Below, piece by piece: positions 8,582 to 18,284 of a DNA stretch of 64,000 nucleotides. Numbering within the stretch: the stretch's first letter is position 1; each line of letters starts with the position of its first letter. The notes below the pieces were generated by a model, which did not search any database, was not told the origin of the DNA, and saw only the letters and a list, made by a program, of their open reading frames with translations. The stretch comes from Stigmatella aurantiaca (GTDB lineage Bacteria > Myxococcota > Myxococcia > Myxococcales > Myxococcaceae), in NCBI RefSeq assembly GCF_900109545.1, contig NZ_FOAP01000005.1, forward strand, positions 1 to 64,000, in the 5' to 3' direction. A program made the position numbers and the translations under genes.

Positions 8582-9514
8582 TCAGTGGTCGCCGTAGCGC
8601 TTCTCGCCGGCCTCCACGCGCACCTTGAGCTTGTTCTGCGGGGGCGGCAGCGGGCAGGTGGCGAACGGGGTGAAGGCGCACGGCGGGTTGTAGGCGCGGT
8701 TGAAGTCCATCACCACCTTCCCGTCCTTCGGCAGGTCCGTGTACAGGAAGCGGCCGGCCCCGTACGTCGCGTCGCGGTTGGTCAGGTCCCCGAAGATGAA
8801 GAAGAACTGGTTCGAGCCGGGCTCCTCCACCGGGGACAGCCGGTACTCCTGGCCGCCCACGGTGAAGACGACGGTGCCCGGGGAGACCATGTCCTCCACC
8901 TCGCCCAGCACGTTGGGCACGGCGATCTTCTTGCCGGTGGTGGAGGGCTCGAAGCGGCCCTCCAGGCGCCAGGCCGCGCTGGGGGCATAGGTGGGGATGC
9001 CGTGGAAGCCCTTGCGCGTGGGGGCCTCGGCGTCCTTCACGCGCACGCCCAACCGGTCCCCCCGGCGGATGAGGAAGAAGCGCACGGTGCCCAGGGCCAC
9101 CGTGTCCGGGCTGCCCTCCGCGTCCGTGCGCAGCGCGCCTCCTTTGAAGGGCTTTCCGTCCACCGTGACGGAGACGCCCGGCTGAAGGGCGAGGCTCACC
9201 GTGTCCGCCTTGCGCGTCAGCGTCCCCAGGCGCGCGGGGACCGAGGCGGGGAGCACGAGCGCGTTGTCCGGGGCCGAGCCCAGCCGCGTCTCGCCCTCCT
9301 CCAGCCAGTGCAGGCCCACCAGGCTCAGCCAGCCGTCCTCGGAGGACAGGCGGGCGATGCGCCCGGCATGCCAGGCGCGCGTCTCCGCCTCGAAGTGGGA
9401 GGGAGCAGACGAGGACTTCTCGGACATGGTCTTGGCGGGGGCAGGAGGGGCGGCCAGCGCCGGGGCGGCGAGCCCCAGCGAGAGGAGAGCAATCAGCGAA
9501 TCCCTTCGCATCAT
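8582..9514 (-). CDS. DUF1684 domain exported protein
   Basis: A 310-residue protein with a signal peptide (MMRRDSLIALLSLGLAAPALA). The body shows DUF1684 signatures: EDGWLSLVGLHWLEEGE near residue 60, RRGDRLGVRVKD in the middle and the terminal block FNRAYNPPCAFTPFATCPLP. DUF1684 proteins are widespread in actinobacteria, Bacteroidetes and myxobacteria; their biochemical role is not established. The two ATG codons at 9514 and 9511 are equivalent. It follows the propeller lipoprotein gene on the same strand after a 69-base gap and may share its transcript. Confidence 0.85.
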   Translation of the reverse strand: MMRRDSLIALLSLGLAAPALAAPPAPAKTMSEKSSSAPSHFEAETRAWHAGRIARLSSEDGWLSLVGLHWLEEGETRLGSAPDNALVLPASVPARLGTLTRKADTVSLALQPGVSVTVDGKPFKGGALRTDAEGSPDTVALGTVRFFLIRRGDRLGVRVKDAEAPTRKGFHGIPTYAPSAAWRLEGRFEPSTTGKKIAVPNVLGEVEDMVSPGTVVFTVGGQEYRLSPVEEPGSNQFFFIFGDLTNRDATYGAGRFLYTDLPKDGKVVMDFNRAYNPPCAFTPFATCPLPPPQNKLKVRVEAGEKRYGDH

Positions 9515-9583
9515 GGCCCGAACATGACAGGCAGGCTCGGGCGCCGTCCACTCACCGTGTGTCCCCGCGCCAAGGCCCGGGGC

Positions 9584-10969
9584 TCAGGGCGCCACGAGCC
9601 GCAGGAACGCGTCCTGGTTCCACGCGTCCGTGGCCACCCCGTGGCGCTGGCTGCCCGTCACCAGGAGCTGGCCGCTGCCCGTGGGGGCCACCGCCGTGCT
9701 CGTCACGGTGCACGCCCCCTCCGTGCAGTTCTCGGGCTGCAGCGTGCGCTCGCCCCGCGGCGCCCCGTCCGCCCCGTAGAGCGAGAGCCGGCTGCCGCAG
9801 GCGGCCACCACCGTGCCGGAGGGCTCCACCGCCACCGAGGGCGGCGCGGAGGTGTCGTCACACGCGGGCCGGTGCAGCCAGCGCGGCGCCCCCTGGGCAC
9901 TCATCGCCAGGACGAAGGGGCCCGCGGAGGGCAGCTTCGCCTCGCCCCAGTTCATCGCGCCCAGCGCCTCGCCCGCCGCCACCACCGAGCCATCGCGCAT
10001 CACCGCCACATCCGAGATGTGGCCGTCCACGCCGGCCAGGGCCTGGCCCCACACGAAGCCGCCCCCCGGGTTGAACAGGAGCACCACCAGGCTGCGCGCC
10101 CCCGGCGTCCCGAACGTGTGCCCGTCCACCTCCAGCACGCCGGAGAAGGTGCCGGTGAACACCGCGCTGCCCGAGGGCGTGAGCGCCACCGGGCCCGGCT
10201 CCGAGCCCTCGCCGGCGCTCGCGAACTGGCGCGTCCAGCGCACGCCCCCGTCCGCCGCGTAGCGGGAGAGCAGCGGCACGTGGGCCTCGGCCGTCCACTC
10301 CTCGCCCGAGACGAGCGCATCACCCGTCGCGTCCGAGGCGAGCCCGTGCACCTTCTGTCCCACGCGGCGCTGCCACAGCGCCTGGCCCTTGCCGGAGAAG
10401 TGCACGAGGAAGCCGTCCTCGGCCGCGCCCAGCCCGAAGTCCACCGCGTACAGGTACGCGTTGCCGCTCAGGTAGGAGGTGCCTTCCGCCCCGGCGCCCA
10501 CGCGCAGCCCGGCCACGTGGTTGCGGGGAAACTCCCGGCTCCACACCGTCTTGCCGTCCGCGGTGCTCCGGGCCAGGGTGAGCGCGCGGCGCTGCCCCTC
10601 CACCGGCTCGCGGTCCTGGTCCTCGCGCGGGGTGGACACCCAGGCCCAGAGCACCTGGCCCTCCGCGTCCACGGCCACGCTCGTGCCCATGTCATCCTGC
10701 GGGCCGCCCTGGCGCTGCGCCCAGGGGGGCGTCGCGGCGGGGAACCCGGGCGGCACCTCCGGCGCGGCCGGAGGCCTCGAGGGCGGGAGAATGTCCACGG
10801 GTGGAACCGCTTCCCCGGGGGAAGACGGCGGAACGGGCATGGACGTCGCGGGCTTCTCCTCGGTCCCAGCGCTCAGCGGGTCCCCCTCGCCTGCCCCACA
10901 CCCCACACCCCACACCACCAAGGCCACCGGCAGCAGGCCCCGAAGTCCCCGACGTCGCTCATGCCACAT
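9584..10969 (-). CDS. lipoprotein with beta-propeller-like repeats
   Basis: A 461-residue protein starting MWHERRRGLRG with the lipobox GVGC near residue 24. A Pro-rich spacer is followed by repeated blocks of about 45-60 residues of the type VAVDAEGQVLWAW, VALTPSGSAVFTGTFSG, VAVMRDGSVVAAGEALG and VAVEPSGTVVAACG. These resemble the SBBP or PQQ-like repeats of surface propellers in myxobacteria. ATG 10969 has a good ribosome binding site (GGAGcgtac) and gives the lipoprotein leader; longer open-frame starts do not. No enzymatic residue is evident. It is divergent from the MoxR operon across 272 bases. Confidence 0.75.
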   Translation of the reverse strand: MWHERRRGLRGLLPVALVVWGVGCGAGEGDPLSAGTEEKPATSMPVPPSSPGEAVPPVDILPPSRPPAAPEVPPGFPAATPPWAQRQGGPQDDMGTSVAVDAEGQVLWAWVSTPREDQDREPVEGQRRALTLARSTADGKTVWSREFPRNHVAGLRVGAGAEGTSYLSGNAYLYAVDFGLGAAEDGFLVHFSGKGQALWQRRVGQKVHGLASDATGDALVSGEEWTAEAHVPLLSRYAADGGVRWTRQFASAGEGSEPGPVALTPSGSAVFTGTFSGVLEVDGHTFGTPGARSLVVLLFNPGGGFVWGQALAGVDGHISDVAVMRDGSVVAAGEALGAMNWGEAKLPSAGPFVLAMSAQGAPRWLHRPACDDTSAPPSVAVEPSGTVVAACGSRLSLYGADGAPRGERTLQPENCTEGACTVTSTAVAPTGSGQLLVTGSQRHGVATDAWNQDAFLRLVAP

Positions 10970-11241
10970 GTACGCTCCATGCCCCCTCTCCCAGCATCCG
11001 GCCAGCCACAGCGGAAAAAAGGGGTTAGGGGAAAATAAGCAGTGTCTCCAGGAACGCATTCCTGCCAGGGCCTCCTGCCTGGCTGCTGCCTGGAGGGTAG
11101 GCACCCGAGCTTGGCCCGGCGCCGATGTCCCCCCAAGGAATAGGGGCCTCGCCCGGCGGTTGCCCACGGACGTCCACATTGGATGCCGGGGACGGAAAAC
11201 CCGTGGTCCCCAGGCCGCCACCCCGGCTAAGAGAATCCCCT

Positions 11242-12276
11242 ATGGAAAGCGCTTCTCCCTCCCCCGTGCCCGTCCCGGGCGCGCCCGCCAGCGACGCAGA
11301 CCTGCAGGCCGTTCAAGAGCTGGCGCGCGCGCGGTCGCAGATCGTCGAGCAGATTGAAAAGCGCGTCGTGGGACAGAGCGAAGTCGTGGAGCACCTGCTC
11401 ATCGCCCTGTTCAGCCGCGGCCACTGTCTGTTCGTGGGCGTGCCGGGCCTGGCCAAGACGCTGCTCATCTCCACGCTGGCGGACGTGCTCAACCTGAGCT
11501 TCAACCGCATCCAGTTCACCCCGGACCTGATGCCCTCGGACATCACCGGCACGGACATCCTGGAGGAGGACAAGACGACGGGCCGGCGCTCCTTCCGCTT
11601 CGTGCAGGGCCCGCTGTTCGCCAACATCATCCTGGCCGACGAGGTGAACCGCACCCCGCCCAAGACGCAGGCGGCGCTGCTCCAGGCCATGCAGGAGTAC
11701 CGGGTGACGGCCGGCGGGCGCACCTACCCGCTGGAGCTGCCCTTCCTCGTGTTCGCCACGCAGAACCCCATCGAGCAGGAGGGCACCTACCCGCTGCCCG
11801 AGGCGCAGCTCGACCGGTTCATGTTCCTGGTGGACGTGGGCTACCCCACCGCCGAGGAAGAGGTGCAGATCGTCAAGAGCACCACGGGCACCTCCCAGCC
11901 CAAGCTGGAGAAGATCCTCTCCCCGGAGAAGATCCTCGCGCTGCAGGAGCTGGTGCGCCGGGTGCCCGTGCCGGACCACGTGGTGCGCTACGCGGTGGAG
12001 CTGGTGCGCAACACGCGGCCCAAGGAGCCGGGCGTGCCCGAGTTCGTGGCGAAGAACGTCTCCTGGGGCGCGGGGCCCCGCGCCAGCCAGTACCTGGTGC
12101 TGGCCGCCAAGGCGCGCGCCATCCTCTCGGGGCGGTTCGTGGCCACGGTGGAGGACGTGCGCGCCCTGGCGCGGCCCGTGCTGCGCCACCGCGTGCTGCC
12201 CAACTTCACCGCCGAGAGCGAGGGCATCACCTCCGTGAAGCTCGTGGATCAGCTCGTCGCCTCGGTGAAGGGCTAA
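11242..12276 (+). CDS. MoxR-family AAA+ ATPase
   Basis: A 344-residue MoxR ATPase: Walker A GVPGLAKT (residues 66-73), Walker B IILADEVNR (Asp133/Glu134), sensor 1 FATQNPIEQEGTYPLPEAQL and the lid domain with WGAGPRASQYL. MoxR proteins act with VWA/DUF58 partners as chaperone-like remodelling pairs, often at the membrane. It opens a three-gene unit with the DUF58 and BatA-type genes, separated by 19 bases and then by an overlap. ATG 11242 is chosen because the family homology begins shortly after it, and the upstream open frame has no plausible ribosome binding site. Confidence 0.92.
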   Translation: MESASPSPVPVPGAPASDADLQAVQELARARSQIVEQIEKRVVGQSEVVEHLLIALFSRGHCLFVGVPGLAKTLLISTLADVLNLSFNRIQFTPDLMPSDITGTDILEEDKTTGRRSFRFVQGPLFANIILADEVNRTPPKTQAALLQAMQEYRVTAGGRTYPLELPFLVFATQNPIEQEGTYPLPEAQLDRFMFLVDVGYPTAEEEVQIVKSTTGTSQPKLEKILSPEKILALQELVRRVPVPDHVVRYAVELVRNTRPKEPGVPEFVAKNVSWGAGPRASQYLVLAAKARAILSGRFVATVEDVRALARPVLRHRVLPNFTAESEGITSVKLVDQLVASVKG

Positions 12277-12295
12277 GGGGAGCGGGCCTCCGTCC

Positions 12296-13173
<878 letters not shown>

Positions 13174-13177
<4 letters not shown>

Positions 13178-15273
13178 CGTTCGGTAACCCGTGGATGCTG
13201 CTGGGCGCGCTCGGGGCGCTCATTCCCGTGCTGGTGCACCTGTTCGACCGGCGCCGCCCCCGGCCCCACCCCTTCCCCACCATGGCCTTCGTGCTGCGCA
13301 GCCAGAAGCGCACCGCGAGCCGGCTCAAGCTCAAGCGGCTGCTCTTGTACACGCTGCGCACGCTGGTGCTGCTGGCCATTCCGCTCGCCCTGGCGCGGCC
13401 CGAGCTGCGGCGGGACGCGGCGGCGGCGGCGGCGGCCAAGGGCCCGGCGGCCACGGCGGTGGTGCTGGATGCCTCGCTCTCCATGCGGTGGGCCCAGGGC
13501 ACCTCGCTCTTCGAGCGCGGGCGGGACGAGGCGCGCGATGCGCTGGGGGACTTGCTGCCCGAGGAGCCCTCCACGGTGCTGCTGTGCACGGCGTCGCCCT
13601 CGGCGCCCCCGCCGCTGGGCTTCGAGCGGGCCCGGCTCCGGGGAATGATTGACGAGGCGAAGCCCACCTACGGCACCGCGGACCTGGGGCGCTGCATGGA
13701 CCTGGCGGCGCGGGCGCTGGAGGAGAACCCCATGCCCGGCAAGCGCCTGGTGCTCATCTCGGACATGGCGGCCTCGGCGTTCCGGCTGGAGGCCCCGCCC
13801 CCCACGGTGAAGGGCCCCACGGGCACGGCGGTGCGCCCCGAGGTGGTGCTGCGCAACGTGGCGGAGGACCGGGAGGCGCTGCCCAACCACGCGCTGGTGG
13901 ACCTGAAGGTGGAGCCCGCGCTGCAGGCGGGCCCGCGCTCGTTCCAGTTCACCTTCACGGTGAAGAACCATGGCCCGGAGGCCCTGAAGGACTTGGAGGC
14001 CGCGGTGCGCACGGGCGAGACGGTGCTCGCCAAGGGCTTCGTGGACGTGCCCGCTCACGGCACCGCGCAGAAGGCGCTCACGGTGCGCTTCGCGCAAGGC
14101 GGCACGGTGGAGGGCGCGGTGACGCTCGCGCCGGACGCGCTGCCCGAGGATGACCGGCGCGGCTTCGTGCTGCCCGTGCCCCGGGCGCTCAAGGCGCTGG
14201 TGGTGAACGGCGCGCCCCACGCCACGCGCTACCGGGACGAGGCCTTCTTCGTGGAGGCGGCCCTGAGCGCCCCGGGCTCCCCGGTGGAGGTGGCGGTGCG
14301 CGACGCGGAGGCGGGCCTGCGCGAGGACTTCTCCGCCTATGACGTGGTGCTGCTGCTCAACGTGCCCGCGCCCGGCCCGGACGAGGCCCAGCGCCTCTCC
14401 GCCTTCGTGGAGGCGGGCGGGGGCCTCTTCGTGAGCATGGGCGACCGGGTGGACCCGGAGGCCTACAACGCCCGGCTGGGCGCGCTGCTGCCCCGGCCCC
14501 TGCGCCTGGTGCGCACCAGCGCGGAGCGGGAGGACCCCGACGCGGACACGAAGTCCGCGAAGCTGGCGAAGATCGAAGTGGAGCACCCGCTGTTCGCCCC
14601 CTTCACCGGCCGCGCCGAGGAGGGCCTGGTGGGGGCGCGCTTCTACCGGTACATGCTGCTGGAGGCCGACAGCCCGGCCGCGCCCGGTGCCACCCAGGTG
14701 CTGGCCACCTACGAGGACGGGGCGCCCGCGGTGGCGGTGGCCCGGCGGGGCAAGGGGCGCGTGGCGCTCTTCACCAGCACCGTGGACCGGGACTGGAGCG
14801 ACTTCTCCATCCGCACCAGCTTCCTGCCCCTGATGCAGCGCTTCGCCGCGTACCTCACCGGCTCGCTGGAGGAGCGCCAGGAGCAGCGCGTGCGCGTGGG
14901 CGAGAGCGCGGTGCTGCGGCCAGAGCCCGGGCAGACCCTGGCGGGGGTGCGCTCGCCCGAGGGTACGGAGCTCTCCGTGAAGGCGCAGCAGGACGGGGCG
15001 GTGTCCGTAGGGCCCCTGGCCGAGCCCGGCACGTACACGGTGCTGGGAAGTGATGGCAAGGCGCTGCCCGCGCTCGCCTTCGCGGTGACGTTGGATCCGG
15101 CCGAGAGTGACTTGACGCGCGTCCCGGAGGAGACCCTCACCGCCTACTTCGGCGAGGAGACGGTGACCGCCTCCAGCGGCGACGCGGAGCGGCCCCAGGT
15201 GCCCCTGTGGACGTGGCTCATCGTGGCTGCCTGCGCGGCGTTCTTCCTGGAGGGCACACTGCTGCGCAGCTAG
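13174..15273 (+). CDS. BatA/VWA membrane protein
   Basis: A 699-residue protein beginning at a GTG that overlaps the DUF58 stop. The N-terminal 75 residues are a BatA (aerotolerance-type) domain with two transmembrane helices flanking the basic segment RRRPRPHPFPTMAFV. A VWA-like region with MIDAS DASLS (Asp99, Ser101, Ser103) and a long extracytoplasmic part with ThuA/CARDB-like blocks (FTVKNHGPEALKDLEAAVRT; FVEAGGGLFVSMGDRV) follow. A C-terminal helix (LWTWLIVAACAAFFLEGTL) closes it. It is the membrane anchor of the MoxR-DUF58 system. The physiological role of such systems in myxobacteria is unknown to me. Confidence 0.85.
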
Positions 15274-15350
15274 CGGTTGATTTCACCCAAGGGCACCCGC
15301 AAGGTGTCCTTCGGCGGCCATGCCCCCCAGCCGCAGCGATTGGGAACGCC

Positions 15351-18284
15351 ATGCCGATGAGCCCTCGCTACCTCGCGGCTTCTCCGTCCGGCCGGTACGG
15401 CATCGCGGTGTTGGCGACGGCCCTGGCCCTCGGCCTGCAACGGCTCGCCTGGCCGTTCATGTCCACCAGCCCCTTCCTGTTCTTCTACCTGGCGGTGATG
15501 TTCGCGGGCTGGTGGGGCGGTTGGGGGCCTGCCGTGCTGAGCATCGGGCTGTCCGTGCTGGCGATCGACGGCTTCTTCCTCGCCCCCGAGCACTCCTTCC
15601 GCGTGACGCCGGGAGATGGGGTGGCGCTGAGCGTCTTCGTGGTGCTGTCCCTGTTGATGACGCGGCTGAACACCACCCTGCGCAGGACGAACCAGGAGCG
15701 GGAAGCCCTGCTGGAGCGTGAGCGCCTGGCCCGCGCCACGTCCGAAGCCGAGCAGGCGCGCTTTCATGCGCTGCTCATGCAGGCCCCTGCCATCGTGGCC
15801 CGCTTCCAGGGTCCAGAGCACACCTTCACCCTGTCCAACCCCCTGAGCACCGCGCTGTTCGGCCAGCGGGAGCTGCTGGGCAAGCCCCTGCGCGAGGCCG
15901 TGCCCGAGGCGGTGCCCCAGGGCCTCCCCGCGCTCCTCGACCGCGTCTACGCCACCGGAGCGCCCTACACGGGACGGGAAACGCCGTGGACGTTCCTTCA
16001 GGAGGGCGGCGAGACGAAGGCGTTCTTCCTGGACCTCGTGCTGCAGCCCACCCGGGACGTGCACGGCCACATCGATGGGGTGGCGTGCTTCGCCTTCGAC
16101 CGCTCCGAGCCGGTGCTCGCGCGCCAGCGGATGCAGGAGCTCAACGCCCAGTTGAAGCGCAGCAAGGAGCAATACCAGGACTTCGTCAGCCAGAGCACCG
16201 AGGGCATCTTCCGCGTCGAGACCCGCCCCCTGCCGGTGAACCTGCCCGAGGACGCGCAGGTGGACGCCATGCTGGAGCACAGCTTCATCGCCGAGTGCAA
16301 TGACGCGATGGCCCGCATGTATGGCCAGGAGCGCGCGGAGGCGCTGACGGGCACCCGGCTCTCCCGGCTGCTCGTGCCGGAGGATCCGCACAACCGGGAG
16401 TACCTGAAGGCCTTCATCCGCGGGGGCTACCAGCTGGAGTCGGCGGAGTCCCACGAAGTCACCCGGGAGGGGCAGCCGCGGGTGTTCCTCAACAACCTCG
16501 CCGGCGTCATCGAAGCGGGGCACCTGGTGTCGGTCTGGGGCATCCAGCGGGACGTGACGGAGCAGCGGCGGGCCGAGGAGGCGCTGCGCCACGGCGAGGA
16601 GCGCCTGCGCATCGCGGTGACCGCGGCCGCTATCGGCACCTGGGACATGGGCCTGGTGACGGGCGGCTACCAGTGCGACGCGCGGGGCCGGCAGCTCTTC
16701 GGCCTGTCTCCGGACGCCGCGCTGCACCTGGAGTCCCTCCGCGCGGGCGTGCATCCGGAGGACCGGGGGCGCTTCGAGCAGGCACTGGCCGGCGCCTTCA
16801 CCCCTTCGGGCGGAGGAGACTTCCGCATCGAGTACCGCACCCCGGGCGCCCAGGGCGGCGCGGAGCGCTGGGTGGCGGTTCACGGCCGGGTGTTCTTCGA
16901 TGAGCAGGCGCGGCCCGTGCGGTTCACCGGCACGGTGCTGGACGTCTCGGAGCAGCGGCGCGCGGAGGCCAACGCGCGGTTCCTCGCCGAGGCCGGCGCG
17001 GTGCTGTCCTCCTCGCTGGACTACGAGGCCACCTTGCGCAACGTGGCCCGGCTCACCGTTCCCGAGCTGGCCGACTGGTGCCTCGTGGACATGCGGCAAC
17101 CGGATGGGACGTTCCGCCGGGTCGAGGTGACGACCGCCTCCCCGGAGGAGGCGGAGCTCGCGCGCCTGGTGCAGCACTACACCCTCGATCCGGAGCGCTC
17201 CGCCGCTCATCCCGCCCTGCAGGCGTTCTTGCAACAGCAGCCGCTGCTCGTCGAGCAGCTCGCCCCGGAGGGCTTCCGCGCGGCCGCCCAGGACGAGGAG
17301 CACACGCAGCTCATGCGGACCATCCACCCGCGCTCCTTCATCGCCGTGCCGCTGGTGGTCCGGGGCCAGGCCTTCGGCGTGCTCAGCTTCTTCACCACGC
17401 GCTCGGGCCGGCGGTACACGGCGAAGGACCGGGACTTCCTGGGGGAGCTGGCCCACCGCGTGGCGCTCTCCGTGGAGAACGCGCGGCTGTACCGGGAGGC
17501 CCAGGAGGCCATCCAGCTGCGCGACGAGTTCCTCTCCATCGCCAGCCACGAGCTGAAGACGCCCCTCACCCCGCTGAGCCTGAAGCTGCAGATGCTCTCG
17601 CGCGAGGTGAAGCGCCAGCCCGACTCACCGCTGCGGCGCTCCGTGGAGGACTACCTCGTCATCGGCATGCGCCAGGTGAAGAAGCTCTCGGAGCTGGTGA
17701 GTGACTTGCTGGACGTGACGCGCATCGCCGGGGGCCGGCTCCGGCTGGAGCCCGAGCCCGTGCAGTTGGACACGCTCATCCGGGAGGTGGCCGGGCGCTA
17801 CGAGGCCGAGGCGGCCCGGGTGGGCTCGAGCTTGCGGCTGGACCTCCAGGAGTCCGTCGTGGGCCACTGGGACCGGCTCCGGCTGGAGCAAGTCGTCACC
17901 AACCTCGTGGACAACGCCATCAAGTATGGCGCCGGCAAACCCATCCACGTCGGCTTGCAACTGCGCGAGCACCAGGCCTGGCTGCACGTCCGGGACGAGG
18001 GCATTGGCATTGCCCCGCAGGCCCTGTCGCGCATCTTCGGCCGCTTCGAGCGCGCCGTCTCCGAGCGCCACTACGGCGGGCTGGGGCTGGGGCTCTACAT
18101 CACCCGCACCATCGTGGAGGCCCTGGGCGGGAGCATCCAGGCCCAGAGCGCCCTGGGCGAAGGCGCCACCTTCACGGTGACGCTGCCCGTCGCGCCCCCT
18201 CAGGCCCCCGAGGCGCCCGGGCCTTCCGCTCAGGACTCCTCGGTGGAGCCATCCGCGGCGGGCTCGTTCACGCGGGACACATAG
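15351..18284 (+). CDS. membrane-bound PAS/GAF sensor histidine kinase
   Basis: A 977-residue sensor kinase. Residues 10-110 carry four helices of the DUF4118 (KdpD-like) type, then three PAS-type domains (about 135-255, 270-405, 415-535), a GAF domain (about 540-720), HisKA with the phospho-His box IASHELKTPLTPLSL, and HATPase_c with NLVDNAIKYG, RDEGIGI and GGLGLGLYITR. No receiver domain is attached, so it needs a separate response regulator not seen adjacent. Start codons ATG 15351 and ATG 15357 are both possible. The last 55 bases overlap the 3' end of the convergent RIO1 kinase gene. Confidence 0.9.
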   Translation: MPMSPRYLAASPSGRYGIAVLATALALGLQRLAWPFMSTSPFLFFYLAVMFAGWWGGWGPAVLSIGLSVLAIDGFFLAPEHSFRVTPGDGVALSVFVVLSLLMTRLNTTLRRTNQEREALLERERLARATSEAEQARFHALLMQAPAIVARFQGPEHTFTLSNPLSTALFGQRELLGKPLREAVPEAVPQGLPALLDRVYATGAPYTGRETPWTFLQEGGETKAFFLDLVLQPTRDVHGHIDGVACFAFDRSEPVLARQRMQELNAQLKRSKEQYQDFVSQSTEGIFRVETRPLPVNLPEDAQVDAMLEHSFIAECNDAMARMYGQERAEALTGTRLSRLLVPEDPHNREYLKAFIRGGYQLESAESHEVTREGQPRVFLNNLAGVIEAGHLVSVWGIQRDVTEQRRAEEALRHGEERLRIAVTAAAIGTWDMGLVTGGYQCDARGRQLFGLSPDAALHLESLRAGVHPEDRGRFEQALAGAFTPSGGGDFRIEYRTPGAQGGAERWVAVHGRVFFDEQARPVRFTGTVLDVSEQRRAEANARFLAEAGAVLSSSLDYEATLRNVARLTVPELADWCLVDMRQPDGTFRRVEVTTASPEEAELARLVQHYTLDPERSAAHPALQAFLQQQPLLVEQLAPEGFRAAAQDEEHTQLMRTIHPRSFIAVPLVVRGQAFGVLSFFTTRSGRRYTAKDRDFLGELAHRVALSVENARLYREAQEAIQLRDEFLSIASHELKTPLTPLSLKLQMLSREVKRQPDSPLRRSVEDYLVIGMRQVKKLSELVSDLLDVTRIAGGRLRLEPEPVQLDTLIREVAGRYEAEAARVGSSLRLDLQESVVGHWDRLRLEQVVTNLVDNAIKYGAGKPIHVGLQLREHQAWLHVRDEGIGIAPQALSRIFGRFERAVSERHYGGLGLGLYITRTIVEALGGSIQAQSALGEGATFTVTLPVAPPQAPEAPGPSAQDSSVEPSAAGSFTRDT

